This document shows, in pieces, positions 28,693 to 38,560 of a stretch of DNA of 64,000 nucleotides. The stretch's first letter is position 1. Each line of letters begins with the position of its first letter. The position numbers and the translations under genes were made by a program. Source of the stretch: Gammaproteobacteria bacterium (GTDB taxonomy: Bacteria; Pseudomonadota; Gammaproteobacteria; SZUA-229); contig JABDRN010000049.1 of NCBI GenBank assembly GCA_013041745.1, positions 40,669 to 104,668 of the forward strand, read 5' to 3'. The notes below the pieces were generated by a model. That model did no database searches, was not told the DNA's origin, and saw only the letters and a program-made list of their open reading frames with translations.

Positions 28693-29130
28693 TTGAAAAT
28701 TTTCAAACACAATAACAACGTCTTAAATGCGGAAGACAAGTTCAGTCAAAGCCGCAGTGGTTCCCGTTCCCCTCAAGATTTAACCCAGCTCGGCGAGCTT
28801 GCTATCAAGCTACTGAATGATAAAAACCTGGAGGTCAGCAAGGTGCGGCCTTTTTTCTGGTCGCTGGTCGAAACCTATGTCGATCGCTTTCACCTTTATC
28901 CTTTCGATGTTAACAAGGCGCTGTTCAGCCAGCTGGAGTTGAATGATTACCCGGAAGATACGGTTCAGCAGCTGGTCGAGCAACTGGAAGTACAATTTGA
29001 AAAAACACATGGCAGGCCGCTGCGAAAAACAACTGGCATGCCCGACGAGCTGGGTGTTCTGGATGATGAGATAAAACAATTGCGTGACAGTCTCAAGTAT
29101 GCCGCCATGGTGGCCGAAGCAGATGACTGA
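28693..29130 (+). CDS. Small cytosolic protein of unknown function
   Basis: 145 residues, no signal or membrane segment. The first ~30 residues are polar and probably disordered (NNNVLNAEDKFSQSRSGSRS); the rest is likely alpha-helical with a charged, possibly coiled C-terminus (DDEIKQLRDSLKYAAMVAEADD). The only workable start is TTG at 28693; an upstream ATG runs into a stop. No clear Shine-Dalgarno is seen, so expression may be weak or the start misread. I recognise no family. Codon use looks like the neighbours, which supports a real gene. Confidence 0.55.
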   Translation: MKIFKHNNNVLNAEDKFSQSRSGSRSPQDLTQLGELAIKLLNDKNLEVSKVRPFFWSLVETYVDRFHLYPFDVNKALFSQLELNDYPEDTVQQLVEQLEVQFEKTHGRPLRKTTGMPDELGVLDDEIKQLRDSLKYAAMVAEADD

Positions 29131-29192
29131 TCGTTGAGCTACTTTGAAATCAGCTTGATATGTTTGCGCCGATCCTTGTCTTTATCTCGATA

Positions 29193-29418
29193 TTACTTCT
29201 CGATCTCTTGAGCAGGTAGCGGTTTCGAGTAATAGAATCCTTGTCCAAATTCACAACCGTGTGCGATCAAGAAGATCTCGTGTGCATTGAGCCCGACGCC
29301 TTCGGCGAAGTTCCAGGTTCAGGCCTTTACCCATCGCGATAATCGCGTGTACCATGGCCGCATCCCCCATGTCGTTGTTTATATCGCCGACGTATGTAAA
29401 ATTATCTGTAATTATGTC
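29193..29418 (-). pseudogene. Remnant of an EAL-domain (c-di-GMP phosphodiesterase) gene with a frameshift
   Basis: Reading the minus strand gives FTYVGDINNDMGDAAMV then HAIIAMGKGLNLE in one frame. After a frameshift near 29303-29315 it gives FAEGVGLNAHEIFL, then IAHGCEFGQGFYYSKPLP, and AQEIEK up to a TAA at 29193-29195. This lines up with the last ~70 residues of an EAL domain (DAAIVRAIIAMA ... AEGVE ... GQGYLFSKPLP). The upstream three-quarters of the domain is absent and the AEGVE Glu is Gly. It is therefore a decayed 3' fragment, not a copy of the nearby intact gene, whose sequence differs at many positions. The rest of the gap 29131-29552 shows nothing else. Confidence 0.8.
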
Positions 29419-29552
29419 TCTCTAGTCTTGCTATGGATTTATTCAAGATAACGTAAATAAATGTAAAAGCACACGGCTTATTGATGTGTTAAGCTTATTT
29501 TCAATAATAATGAACTAAGTGTTATCAGGCGTTTGGTCGAAGCGGGATATTT

Positions 29553-30587
29553 ATGGAAAAGAAGCAGATATTACGACAGGCGTTACAGCATTTTAATAGC
29601 CTGCTGATAAAACAGACGAAGTCTTTCCCCGCTGAAGATGTGTTTTCAGTATCATCTGGCCTGTTAAATATCGATGGTCCGGTGACGATAAGCAGTGAAT
29701 CGTTAAATCAGACTTATAACATACTGATACAGCCCTGGGCCCCACAGAAAAATATCGATGTGCTGGTTTCGCAGTTCAGGGCAATGCCGTCACCAGCGCT
29801 GCTATTTGCTGATTATGTTAACCCGGTGATGGCGGCTAAGTTACGCCAGCGGTCTATCGCATTTGTTGACTGTGCGGGTAACTGCTCATTTAAAAACGAT
29901 GCTATTAACATCTATGTGAAAGGCAAAAAGCCCTCCAGGTTGCGAAGTAAAAGAATGCGCGGCCGTGCCTTCAACTCTGCTGGTCTGAAACTCATTTTTG
30001 CCCTGTTTAACCAGCCGCAATATCTACAGGCTTCTTATCGGGATATTTCCAATAAGGTTAATATTGCGCTTGGCAGCGTCGGTCCTGTCATCGATGACCT
30101 GTATTCATCGGGATATATCCTGGATGAGGGCAGCCGCAAGCTGGTCAATAAAAAACGTTTATTTGAACGCTGGGTTGATGGTTACCTGGAAAAACTGCGT
30201 CCGAAGCAGATCATGGCGTGTTATACCTCTGATGATGCTGGCTGGTGGAAAAATGCCAATCCGGCAGATTTTCGTGGCGTCTGGGGAGGTGAAGTAATTA
30301 TTGCTAAATCAACTCCTTACATGGATCCTGAGACTATCACCCTGTATTTCACCTCGGATGTGAAGCATAGGGACTTTGCCAGGCAATATGGTTTGCGTGA
30401 AGATGAGGACGGTGAGATATGTGTCTATAAAAGCTTCTGGTCACCGAGTTACACCGGAGAGGAAAATATTGATGGTCTCAACCCGATGATCGTTTATGCA
30501 GACATTGTCGATTCGATCAACCCGGGTAGCTGGGATGTTGCCAAAACTTTTTATGGTGAGGCAGTGGCGAAGTTTTTGCAGGACTGA
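29553..30587 (+). CDS. Type IV toxin-antitoxin AbiEi-family antitoxin, orphan
   Basis: 344 residues. The central FADYVNPVMAAKLRQRSIAFVDCAGN, the stretch RGRAFNSAGLKLIFALF with a winged-helix part (SYRDISNKVNIALGSVGPVIDDLYSSGYI), and the later KKRLFERWVDGYLEKLRPK and VWGGEVIIAK match the AbiEi_2 family (COG4861-like) of DNA-binding antitoxins. Such proteins repress and neutralise an AbiEii nucleotidyltransferase toxin encoded next to them. No nucleotidyltransferase gene lies on either side here, so it is an orphan regulator or the relic of a lost pair. It sits in an AT-rich accessory patch. Confidence 0.75.
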   Translation: MEKKQILRQALQHFNSLLIKQTKSFPAEDVFSVSSGLLNIDGPVTISSESLNQTYNILIQPWAPQKNIDVLVSQFRAMPSPALLFADYVNPVMAAKLRQRSIAFVDCAGNCSFKNDAINIYVKGKKPSRLRSKRMRGRAFNSAGLKLIFALFNQPQYLQASYRDISNKVNIALGSVGPVIDDLYSSGYILDEGSRKLVNKKRLFERWVDGYLEKLRPKQIMACYTSDDAGWWKNANPADFRGVWGGEVIIAKSTPYMDPETITLYFTSDVKHRDFARQYGLREDEDGEICVYKSFWSPSYTGEENIDGLNPMIVYADIVDSINPGSWDVAKTFYGEAVAKFLQD

Positions 30588-30608
30588 TAAGCGGACTGCG
30601 ACCACCTG

Positions 30609-31064
30609 TTAAAAGCTAAAATAATCACCAGTAGCCAGTGCGATTTCATCGACAGGAAAGCTGTGGTGCTGCATAGTGTCATCAAGAGTCTGGCAGGTGA
30701 TTATAAGGTCTTGCTGACGGCCCCCATGAGAACTTAGATAAAATTCACTGTAATAGCGGATGATAGCGGCAGCATCGAAATACATCTCTTCGTTATAGGT
30801 GACATTGCGGACCTGATAATTCTGTGGCTTTATATCTTTTGGGCCTAGCTCAAAGTTGTCCACGACACAGTTGGTCTGATATGCCATCAGGTCCTTGCCC
30901 TTTATTACCTTGCCGGCCTGCAGGATGATATGTGAGCTTGATTCGGGAAACGTTATCACTTTATTCAAAGAGACGGAGTCACCCTGCTTGAGATGACGCG
31001 GTCCGGGTACTGACTGGCAGGACAGCAGAAGTGATATGCTGATAACAGCGAGTAAATTTCTCAT
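30609..31064 (-). CDS. Putative lipoprotein, paralogue of the gene at 17301
   Basis: 151 residues from ATG 31064, chosen because it gives a compact lipoprotein signal ending in lipobox LLSC; the frame is open 30 codons further upstream but those residues look random. The mature protein starts VPGPRHLKQGDSVSLNKVITFP, carries a mid Cys in YQTNCVVDNFELG, then NYQVRNVTYNEEMYFDAAAI, a late Cys in IITCQTL, and a closing strand. Order and spacing match the lipoprotein at 17301-17900. Function unknown. It is convergent with the AbiEi gene and divergent from the arn operon. Confidence 0.55.
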   Translation of the reverse strand: MRNLLAVISISLLLSCQSVPGPRHLKQGDSVSLNKVITFPESSSHIILQAGKVIKGKDLMAYQTNCVVDNFELGPKDIKPQNYQVRNVTYNEEMYFDAAAIIRYYSEFYLSSHGGRQQDLIITCQTLDDTMQHHSFPVDEIALATGDYFSF

Positions 31065-31247
31065 GTTTATCACTTGTCTTGAAGGTGTTTGCATTTGATA
31101 AGAATAATCGTGCTCGCCCCAGCTGTAAACAGTGGTGTTCGTGCAACGACTCAAAGGAACAAGGTTGTCTTGCGATGATAGAACTAAATCTGCTTTGCGC
31201 GGTTAAAAAAATAATAAATTTAATTACTTATTTTAATATGAGACAAT

Positions 31248-32438
31248 ATGTCCAAATGTGACATTACTCAGAATATACAATCAGTGAACAAACCTTTTTT
31301 ACCTCTATCAAAGCCATCTATCTCTGAAGATGAGATCGCTGAAGTTGCAGATGTATTGCGCTCAGGCTGGATAACTACGGGTGCAAAAAATGCTGAGCTG
31401 GAACAGCTGGTCTGTGACATCACCGGTGCGCAGTATGCAGTGGCTCTATCATCGGCGACAGCAGGGATGCATCTATTACTGAGAGCACTGGGTATCGGCC
31501 CCGGTGATGAAGTGATCACGCCGTCCATGACCTGGGTCTCAACGGCAAACCAGATCGAGTTGTGCGGTGCAACACCAGTGTTCGTCGATGTCAATCGCGA
31601 TACCCTCATGGTCGAGGCGGATATGATCGAACCGTTGATCACCGAGCGTACCCGTTTAATAGTACCAGTGCATTATGCAGGTGCTTCTCTTGACCTGGCG
31701 CCGCTACGTCAACTTGCCGAAAAACATGGTATCCCGCTGGTCGAAGATGCGGCGCATGCTATTGGAACCAGATATGGCGACCAGGCTATCGGTGGTTCCG
31801 GCACCGCGATATTCTCATTTCATCCGATAAAAAACATAACGACGGGTGAAGGTGGCATGTTCTGTACCGATGACGGCCAGCTGGCAGAAAAGATCCGGCA
31901 GTTACGTTTCCATGGTCTTGGTGTCGATGCATTCGACCGCGAGACGCAGGGCAGGGCGCCACAGGCAGAAGTGTTGACACCCGGTTACAAGTATAATCTT
32001 CCCGACATGAATGCGGTGCTGGGCATAGGGCAGCTGAAACGTCTGAATGAATTAAATAACAGGCGGGCCGAAATCGCCGCCCTGTATTCAGAGTTACTGT
32101 CCGAGATAGATGAAATTAAGCCTTTACAGTTGCCCGATTATGAGATGACGCATTGCTGGCACCTGTACATCATCCGTCTCGATATCGAAAGTACGGCGAT
32201 GAGCCGTGATGACTTCATGCAGGCGTTGAAAGAAAGACAGGTTGGCACTGGGCTGCATTTCCGTGCCACACACACGCAGAAATATTATCGTGAAAAATAT
32301 ACTGAGCCGATGGCGCTGCCAGAGACCGAGTGGAATTCAGAGCGGATATGCTCTCTGCCACTGTACCCTGATATGACCGATGATGATGTTCGGCGTGTGG
32401 TCGATACCATCCGGCAGGTGATCACAGGAGCTGGCTGA
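31248..32438 (+). CDS. arnB: UDP-4-amino-4-deoxy-L-arabinose-oxoglutarate aminotransferase
   Basis: 396 residues, PLP-dependent DegT/DnrJ/EryC1 aminotransferase. It matches ArnB along its length: [53 protein letters not shown], the PLP-Lys in [13 protein letters not shown], and [10 protein letters not shown]. It converts UDP-Ara4O to UDP-Ara4N. It is the first gene of a full arnBCADTEF operon whose product caps lipid A phosphates and lowers negative charge, giving resistance to polymyxin and cationic peptides. Upstream is very AT-rich (31190-31240), but I see no correctly spaced PmrA box. Confidence 0.95.
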   Translation: MSKCDITQNIQSVNKPFLPLSKPSISEDEIAEVADVLRSGWITTGAKNAELEQLVCDITGAQYAVALSSATAGMHLLLRALGIGPGDEVITPSMTWVSTANQIELCGATPVFVDVNRDTLMVEADMIEPLITERTRLIVPVHYAGASLDLAPLRQLAEKHGIPLVEDAAHAIGTRYGDQAIGGSGTAIFSFHPIKNITTGEGGMFCTDDGQLAEKIRQLRFHGLGVDAFDRETQGRAPQAEVLTPGYKYNLPDMNAVLGIGQLKRLNELNNRRAEIAALYSELLSEIDEIKPLQLPDYEMTHCWHLYIIRLDIESTAMSRDDFMQALKERQVGTGLHFRATHTQKYYREKYTEPMALPETEWNSERICSLPLYPDMTDDDVRRVVDTIRQVITGAG

Positions 32439-32496
32439 AGGTGTGCCGCTCGGCCGACAATAATGATACCGAGAGACGGTAGCTATAAAAATAAAT

Positions 32497-33456
32497 ATGA
32501 CAAATGATGCAGAACAAGCAGAGATAAAACTGGTTTCCCTGGTCGCGCCGGTATACAACGAGGAGGCTAACCTGACCGACCTGGTGTCGCGCTGTGTCGC
32601 CGTCGGAGAAGCGCTTGACTACGAATACGAATTAATACTGGTCGATGATGGCAGCGCTGATAGTTCAGCAGCGATGATCCAGCAGGCGGCCGAAGATCAT
32701 AAGGGTAATGTTATCGGCGTATTATTGAACCGTAATTATGGTCAGCATGCAGCGGTCATGGCAGGGCTGGCGCAATCACGTGGTGACGTAGTGGTGACGC
32801 TGGATGCAGACCTGCAGAACCCGCCAGAAGAAATTCCAAAACTATTAGAAAAGTCAGTGCTGGGCTGTGACGTCGTCGGCAGTGTGCGTATGAATCGCAA
32901 GGATACTTTTTTCCGTCGCAGCGCTTCAAAGATAATCAACAAGGCGGTACAGAAAGCCACCGGTGTAATGATGACGGATTACGGATGCATGTTGCGTGCC
33001 TATCACCGAAATATCGTCGATGCCATGTTGCAGTGCCATGAGCGCAGTACCTTCATCCCGGTACTGGCAAACACATTCGCTCGCCAGCCCTGTGAGGTTA
33101 AGGTGGCGCATGCTGACAGGAGCCAGGACGAAACCAAGTATAGCTTGATGAGCCTGATCAATCTGCAGTTTGACCTGCTCACCAGCATGACGACTTTCCC
33201 TCTGCGCCTGTTGAGTGTGATGGGTGGCTTGCTGGCGATGGCCGGTTTTGCATTCAGCCTGGTGTTACTGGCAACACGTCTCCTGTATGGGGCAGACTGG
33301 GCAGGCGAAGGCGTGTTTACCGTGTTCGCCATCCTGTTTATTTTTATCGGCGTGCAGTTACTCGCGATGGGTCTGCTCGGTGAGTATATCGGGCGCATCT
33401 ATCATGATGTCAGAGCCAGGCCGCGATACTTTATTCATAAGGTCGTAGGAGCGTGA
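32497..33456 (+). CDS. arnC: Undecaprenyl-phosphate 4-deoxy-4-formamido-L-arabinose transferase
   Basis: 319 residues. A GT2 glycosyltransferase domain ([22 protein letters not shown], the DxD-like [11 protein letters not shown]) is followed by two C-terminal membrane helices (about 235-260 and 270-295) and the ending [17 protein letters not shown]. It transfers Ara4-formyl-N to undecaprenyl phosphate on the inner face of the inner membrane. It lies 58 bases after arnB. Confidence 0.95.
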   Translation: MTNDAEQAEIKLVSLVAPVYNEEANLTDLVSRCVAVGEALDYEYELILVDDGSADSSAAMIQQAAEDHKGNVIGVLLNRNYGQHAAVMAGLAQSRGDVVVTLDADLQNPPEEIPKLLEKSVLGCDVVGSVRMNRKDTFFRRSASKIINKAVQKATGVMMTDYGCMLRAYHRNIVDAMLQCHERSTFIPVLANTFARQPCEVKVAHADRSQDETKYSLMSLINLQFDLLTSMTTFPLRLLSVMGGLLAMAGFAFSLVLLATRLLYGADWAGEGVFTVFAILFIFIGVQLLAMGLLGEYIGRIYHDVRARPRYFIHKVVGA

Positions 33457-33518
33457 GATCAATCTTCTTGAAGACGGCTGTTTATCAGATTTAATTTAAC
33501 TTTATTGAAGAGGAAGCC

Positions 33519-35498
33519 ATGCGCACAATAGTTGCTGGTTATCATAATATGGGCTGCGAAGGGCTTGAAGCGCTGCTTCGCAATGGTTACGATGTGGTCG
33601 CAGTATTTACCTATGCGGATGCGGCAGATGAAGCCATCTGGTTTGGTTCGGTAGCCGAAGCGGCAGCACGCCATAATATCCCGGTCTATACGCCGGACGA
33701 TATCAACCACCCGCTGTGGGTAGAGAAGATCCATGAACTGAAACCGGACGTTCTATTCTCCTTCTATTACCGTGATATCCTGTCGGCCGCTATCCTGGAT
33801 ATTCCTGCATCGGGTTGTTATAACCTGCATGGTTCTCTATTACCAAAATATCGTGGCCGTGTTCCGACCAACTGGGCCATCATCAATGGTGAAACAGAAA
33901 CCGGTGTCACCCTGCACCATATGACCCCTGGTATCGATGACGGCGATATCGTTGCCCAGCAGAGTGTCTCTATCGACGCCGGCGACAATGCGCAGACACT
34001 GGTTAACAAGCAGGTGGCGGCTGCCGGCAAAATGCTGGACGAGTGTCTGCCTGCTATCAAGGCCGGCACTGCGCAGCGTACACCACAGAACGATGGCGAA
34101 GCGACTTATTTTGGTGGACGCACTGCGGATGATGGTGCGATCGACTGGAGTCAGAGTGCGACCGCGGTACATGACCTGGTGCGTGCGGTTACACGTCCAT
34201 ACCCGGGCGCATTTACTTATGCCGGTCAGCGCAGCTTGACCATCTGGGAAACCGAAGTTATCGATCAGCCATCTGATGCGCAGCCTGGCACCATCCTGTC
34301 TGTCGATCCGTTAACGATCAGCTGTGGCGAAGGCGCGGTAGGTGTGCGTTTTGGCCAGCAGGAGAATGGCGTATTCAGTACCGGTGCACAGCTTGCCGCT
34401 GATCTGAACCTGGTCAGCGCCATGCGCCTCGGCCCGAAGTTTGAGAAAACATCAAAGGACAAGAAAACGCGCGTATTGATCCTGGGGGTTAATGGTTTTA
34501 TCGGCAACTTCCTGGTCGAGCGATTACTCGATGAAGGCGATTACGAAGTACACGGCATGGATCTTTCCTGCAGTGCGATAACCCGATTACTGGACAGGGA
34601 CGATTTCTATTTTCATGAAGGTGATATCACCGTGCATCGTGAATGGATCGAATATCACGTCAAGAAATGTGATGTCGTTATTCCCCTGGTGGCTATCGCG
34701 ACACCGATCGAGTATACGAGAAATCCATTGCGTGTATTCGAGCTCGATTTCGAAGAGAACCTGCGTATCGTACGTTACTGTGCAAAATACGGAACCCGTA
34801 TCATCTTCCCATCGACCTCGGAAGTCTATGGTATGAGCCAGGATGAATTTTTTGATGAAGACACATCTAACCTGGTCACCGGTCCGATCAATAAACAGCG
34901 ATGGATCTACTCTACCAGCAAGCAGCTGATGGACCGTGTCATCTGGGCTTATGGCAAAAAAGACAAGCTGCCGTTCACCCTGTTCCGTCCGTTTAACTGG
35001 ATGGGGCCGCGGCTTGACTCACTCGATTCAGCCCGCATCGGTAGTTCGCGTGCAATCACCCAGCTGATCCTGAACCTGGTCGAAGGTACCCCGATCCAGC
35101 TCATCGATGGCGGTGAGCAAAAACGCTGTTTCACCGATGTCAAAGAAGGTATCGACTGCCTGTTCCGTATCATCGAGAACAAGGATGGTTGCTGTGATGG
35201 TGGGATTTTCAATATCGGTAACCCGGACAATGAGGCGAGTATCAAACGCATGGCCGAAGTACTGGTGGAGAAATTCGACAAGCATCCACTGCGTGGAAAC
35301 TTCCCGCCGTTTGCCGGCATGGTAGAGACCGAGAGCCGCAAGTATTACGGTGATGGTTACCAGGATGTGCAGCACAGGCGCCCGAGTATCGAGAACGCGA
35401 GAAAGATCCTCGACTGGCACCCTCAGATCATGATGGATGAGACTATCGACGAAACCCTGGATTACTTCCTGAAGGATTATATCGAAGGTGGCCAGTAG
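33519..35498 (+). CDS. arnA: Bifunctional UDP-L-Ara4N formyltransferase / UDP-glucuronate decarboxylase
   Basis: 659 residues, one fewer than E. coli ArnA. The N-terminal formyltransferase half (1-~305) has catalytic N102, H104 ([12 protein letters not shown]) and D140. The C-terminal SDR half (~315-659) begins with the Rossmann motif [16 protein letters not shown] and carries [30 protein letters not shown] and the HRRPS arginine. Together they oxidise and decarboxylate UDP-GlcA and formylate UDP-Ara4N. A clear GAGGAAG site precedes the ATG. Confidence 0.97.
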   Translation: MRTIVAGYHNMGCEGLEALLRNGYDVVAVFTYADAADEAIWFGSVAEAAARHNIPVYTPDDINHPLWVEKIHELKPDVLFSFYYRDILSAAILDIPASGCYNLHGSLLPKYRGRVPTNWAIINGETETGVTLHHMTPGIDDGDIVAQQSVSIDAGDNAQTLVNKQVAAAGKMLDECLPAIKAGTAQRTPQNDGEATYFGGRTADDGAIDWSQSATAVHDLVRAVTRPYPGAFTYAGQRSLTIWETEVIDQPSDAQPGTILSVDPLTISCGEGAVGVRFGQQENGVFSTGAQLAADLNLVSAMRLGPKFEKTSKDKKTRVLILGVNGFIGNFLVERLLDEGDYEVHGMDLSCSAITRLLDRDDFYFHEGDITVHREWIEYHVKKCDVVIPLVAIATPIEYTRNPLRVFELDFEENLRIVRYCAKYGTRIIFPSTSEVYGMSQDEFFDEDTSNLVTGPINKQRWIYSTSKQLMDRVIWAYGKKDKLPFTLFRPFNWMGPRLDSLDSARIGSSRAITQLILNLVEGTPIQLIDGGEQKRCFTDVKEGIDCLFRIIENKDGCCDGGIFNIGNPDNEASIKRMAEVLVEKFDKHPLRGNFPPFAGMVETESRKYYGDGYQDVQHRRPSIENARKILDWHPQIMMDETIDETLDYFLKDYIEGGQ

Positions 35499-35524
35499 GC
35501 GTGCGGCTCAGAGGTTGATTACTA

Positions 35525-36433
35525 TTGGCTGATGAAGACATAATCGTAGGGCTCCGTGTCGATGTCGATACCTTTCGCGGCACTCGTGATGGCGTTCCCG
35601 GGTTGCTGAAAATCCTCAACAGGCACGACCTTCATGGCACTTTCTTTTTCAGTGTCGGGCCAGACAACATGGGGCGTCATCTCTGGCGTTTATTGAAACC
35701 TGCCTTCCTGCTAAAGATGCTGCGCTCCAGGGCTGCCAGCCTCTATGGCTGGGATATCCTGTTGCGTGGCACCTTTTGGCCCGGGCCTGATATCGCAAAA
35801 AAACTTGCGCCGATAATCCGTGATACCGAGGCTGCCGGTCATGAGGTCGGCCTGCATTCATGGGACCATCATCGCTGGCAGATGCACATGCAGCGGATGA
35901 GCGCCGGGCAGATTGAACAGGATATCCGCTTAGGTGTCGATTCACTTGAACGGATTCTCGAGTCTTCACCGCGCTGTTCTGCCGTTGCCGGCTGGAAAGC
36001 CAACCAGCAGGTAGTGGTCGAAAAGAGCAAGTTCGGTTTTGTCTATAACAGTGACTGTCGTGGCGAAAGTATCTTTCGTCCGGTGATAGACGGTGTCGAG
36101 TATGCGCCGCAGATTCCGGCCACGCTGCCGACCTATGATGAGGTCATCGGCCAGAACGGTATCACTGCAGATAATTATAATGAGCATATGCTCGGGTTGA
36201 TCGTGCCTGATCGATTAAATGTGTTGACCATCCATGCAGAAGTAGAAGGTATCGTCTGTGCCGAGATGTTCGATAAATTTTTGGCCGCAGCTAAAGCCAG
36301 AAATATCCGTTTCGTACCGATGTCTGAGCTGTTGCCCGACGACCTGTCTACTTTACCGATAGATTCAGTAACGACCGCACCGCTGCCGGGACGAGAAGGC
36401 TGGGTCTGCTGGCAGGCGTCGCAGCTAACATGA
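35525..36433 (+). CDS. arnD: 4-deoxy-4-formamido-L-arabinose-phosphoundecaprenol deformylase
   Basis: 302 residues, polysaccharide-deacetylase (NodB) fold. The match to ArnD is strong: VGLRVDVDTFRGTRDGVPGLL (metal Asp), FFSVGPDNMGRHLWRLLKP, SLYGWDILLRGTFWPG, HEVGLHSWDHHRWQ (metal His), YNSDCRG, and TIHAEVEG. It removes the formyl group from the undecaprenol-linked sugar. The only available start is TTG at 35525, with GAGG ten bases upstream, so initiation is probably weak. Confidence 0.95.
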   Translation: MADEDIIVGLRVDVDTFRGTRDGVPGLLKILNRHDLHGTFFFSVGPDNMGRHLWRLLKPAFLLKMLRSRAASLYGWDILLRGTFWPGPDIAKKLAPIIRDTEAAGHEVGLHSWDHHRWQMHMQRMSAGQIEQDIRLGVDSLERILESSPRCSAVAGWKANQQVVVEKSKFGFVYNSDCRGESIFRPVIDGVEYAPQIPATLPTYDEVIGQNGITADNYNEHMLGLIVPDRLNVLTIHAEVEGIVCAEMFDKFLAAAKARNIRFVPMSELLPDDLSTLPIDSVTTAPLPGREGWVCWQASQLT

Positions 36434-36480
36434 AAGCTCAGTGAGCTACGGTCGATGAATACAAGCTATGAGCAATTGTC

Positions 36481-38202
36481 ATGAACGGAAACATATCTAA
36501 AGTTAATAACTGGCAGCGTTATGCCTTGCTGCTGATGCTGGTGTACCTGCTCATCTATATATTGCCCCTCGGCGTGCGCCCGATGATGATTCCAGACGAA
36601 GCGCGTTACGCGCAGATCCCGCACGAGATGATCACCACCGGTAACTGGGTGTCGCCACACCTCAATGGTCTGCGATATTTCGAGAAGCCGGTGCTGGGAT
36701 ACTGGGTGACGGCGATAAGCATGCAGCTGTTCGGTGAAAATACTTTTGCCATGCGCCTGCCGAGTGCGCTGTCTGCCGGGTTGTCTGCATTCGCGGTCTT
36801 CCTGTTATGTATGCGTTTCTCACGGAAGCAGTCAACGGCGCTCTATGCGGCGGCGATATATCTCAGCATGCTGGGGGTATTTTTGATCGGCACGATAAAT
36901 ATCCTGGATTCTCTTTTCAGTTTTTTATTGACCGCCGCATTCGTTAGTTTCTATTTCTCACATCGTGAAAACGATGCAGCTAAACGCCTGCTCTATCTCG
37001 TCCTGTTAGGCCTGTTCTGTGGTGCGGCATTTCTTGCCAAGGGGTTCCTGGCCTTCGTCTTGCTGGGTGCCGTTATCGGTCCCTATGTTATCTGGCAGGG
37101 GCGATGGCAGGAGTTATTTACACGTGGCTGGATCGCATTACTGTCGGCGATCGTCATCGTCGCTCCCTGGGGGATAATGGTGCATCTGCAGGAGCCGGAG
37201 TACTGGCATTATTTTTTCTGGGAAGAGCATATCAAGCGCTTTGCCAGTGACCAGGCGCAACATAGTGAACCGTTCTGGTTCTACCTGATGTATCTGCCGT
37301 TGTTGACCATGCCATGGATAATGCATTTACCCGCAGCGTTTAAAAACCTGTTCAATTCAACCGGGAGCGGTTCGCAGGGTGATGCCGAGCTGGCAAAATA
37401 TTCTTTGCTCTGGTTCCTGGTGCCGTTTATTTTCTTTTCGATCTCGCGTGGCAAGCTTCCGACCTACGTTCTGCCATGCATGGTACCGCTGGCAGTCATG
37501 CTGGCCACCGGTATTGAAAATTATCTTTCAGCTAAAAAGCCTCCGGCTTCGGGAAACAAAGGCCTGAACATCGCCAACGGCATAATGGCCGCGTTATTTT
37601 TCATCGTTGCCCTGTTACTGGTTATGATACAGAGCGGTATCGTCGGCAAACTGGTGTGGAGTGACACAGAGAACTGGAAATGGCTAGCGCTAGCTGCTGC
37701 TTTCGTGCTGGGCGGGGTGCTAATGCTATGGTCAGCTAAACAGCTATCAATGTCCAGGCGATTGAGTTTGCAGGCGATGAGTATCGTGGCCGTAATGTTC
37801 GTTATCAGTATCGGTATCCCGCAGCGTACCGCCGAAAGCAAGATGCCCGGCGACTTCCTGCTCGAACATGCACACAGGATAAATCCTGAAACCATCATCC
37901 TCTCTGATGACATCATGATCCATGCAGTCAACTGGTTCTTCGGCCGCACCGATGTTTATCTGACAGGCGCAGGAGAGTCGCGGCACGGTCTTTCGTTCGC
38001 AGATAGCCGTCATCGCCTGATCGAAGGCGAGGCGTTAAGAGTGTTTATCGCAGAGCGTCTCGGTAAGGATGAGATGGTGATCGTGCATCACTCCGATGCC
38101 GATGCACGGATGCAGGCGATCATGCCGGTACAGGCGCAGGAGTCGCGCTGGGGTAAGTTCGTCCTCTGGTTCATTCCACTGCAAGCACAGGAGAATGGTT
38201 AG
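36481..38202 (+). CDS. arnT: Undecaprenyl phosphate-alpha-L-Ara4N transferase (lipid A modification)
   Basis: 573 residues, GT83 family integral membrane enzyme with about 13 helices. The first periplasmic loop holds PDEARYAQIPHEMITTGNWV, with the catalytic-type acidic residue, followed by NGLRYFEKPVLGYW. It moves L-Ara4N from undecaprenyl phosphate to lipid A phosphates at the periplasmic face. It is slightly longer than the enterobacterial protein. The stop overlaps the arnE GTG start by one base. Confidence 0.95.
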   Translation: MNGNISKVNNWQRYALLLMLVYLLIYILPLGVRPMMIPDEARYAQIPHEMITTGNWVSPHLNGLRYFEKPVLGYWVTAISMQLFGENTFAMRLPSALSAGLSAFAVFLLCMRFSRKQSTALYAAAIYLSMLGVFLIGTINILDSLFSFLLTAAFVSFYFSHRENDAAKRLLYLVLLGLFCGAAFLAKGFLAFVLLGAVIGPYVIWQGRWQELFTRGWIALLSAIVIVAPWGIMVHLQEPEYWHYFFWEEHIKRFASDQAQHSEPFWFYLMYLPLLTMPWIMHLPAAFKNLFNSTGSGSQGDAELAKYSLLWFLVPFIFFSISRGKLPTYVLPCMVPLAVMLATGIENYLSAKKPPASGNKGLNIANGIMAALFFIVALLLVMIQSGIVGKLVWSDTENWKWLALAAAFVLGGVLMLWSAKQLSMSRRLSLQAMSIVAVMFVISIGIPQRTAESKMPGDFLLEHAHRINPETIILSDDIMIHAVNWFFGRTDVYLTGAGESRHGLSFADSRHRLIEGEALRVFIAERLGKDEMVIVHHSDADARMQAIMPVQAQESRWGKFVLWFIPLQAQENG

Positions 38203-38552
38203 TGGAGTACCTGCTTATCGCACTGGTCGTTACCCTGACATCGCTCGGCCAGGTATTGCAGAAACTGGGTGCTGATCGTGGCCTGAAAGATGCTGTCTCA
38301 TTCAGGCAGACTGTTGCTGCCCTGTTTCAGTGGGAGATAATACTCGCGGTGATTTGCCTGGCATCGGCTGTCGCCGTATGGCTGGTGGTTCTCTACATGA
38401 TGGATGTCAGCAAGGCTTTTCCTTTTATCAGCCTGGGTTTTGTCGTGGTGCTGCTGTCGGCACGCTTTTACCTGCAAGAATCTATCCCGTGGAACCGTTG
38501 GCTGGGTGTAGTGTTTATCGTCGCTGGCATCTCTTTGCTGGCGCAGACCTGA
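38202..38552 (+). CDS. arnE: Ara4N-phosphoundecaprenol flippase subunit ArnE
   Basis: 116 residues, four helices, SMR/EamA-like half-transporter. It starts GTG at 38202, sharing a base with the arnT stop. Conserved features include SLGQVLQKLGADRGL in helix 1 and KAFPFISLGFVVVLLSARFYLQE. With ArnF it is thought to flip the lipid-linked sugar across the inner membrane. Confidence 0.9.
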   Translation: MEYLLIALVVTLTSLGQVLQKLGADRGLKDAVSFRQTVAALFQWEIILAVICLASAVAVWLVVLYMMDVSKAFPFISLGFVVVLLSARFYLQESIPWNRWLGVVFIVAGISLLAQT

Positions 38553-38560
38553 TATCGCTG

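Noticed and set aside
31219..31237. Two TTTAAT hexamers upstream of arnB, a possible PmrA box
   Set aside because: The repeats are 13 bases apart, not the 11 of PmrA half-sites, and the region is so AT-rich that such hexamers are expected by chance.
38330..38560. Upstream extension of the arnF reading frame
   Set aside because: The extension lies fully inside arnE in another frame and has no membrane pattern; the homologous N-terminus begins at 38561.
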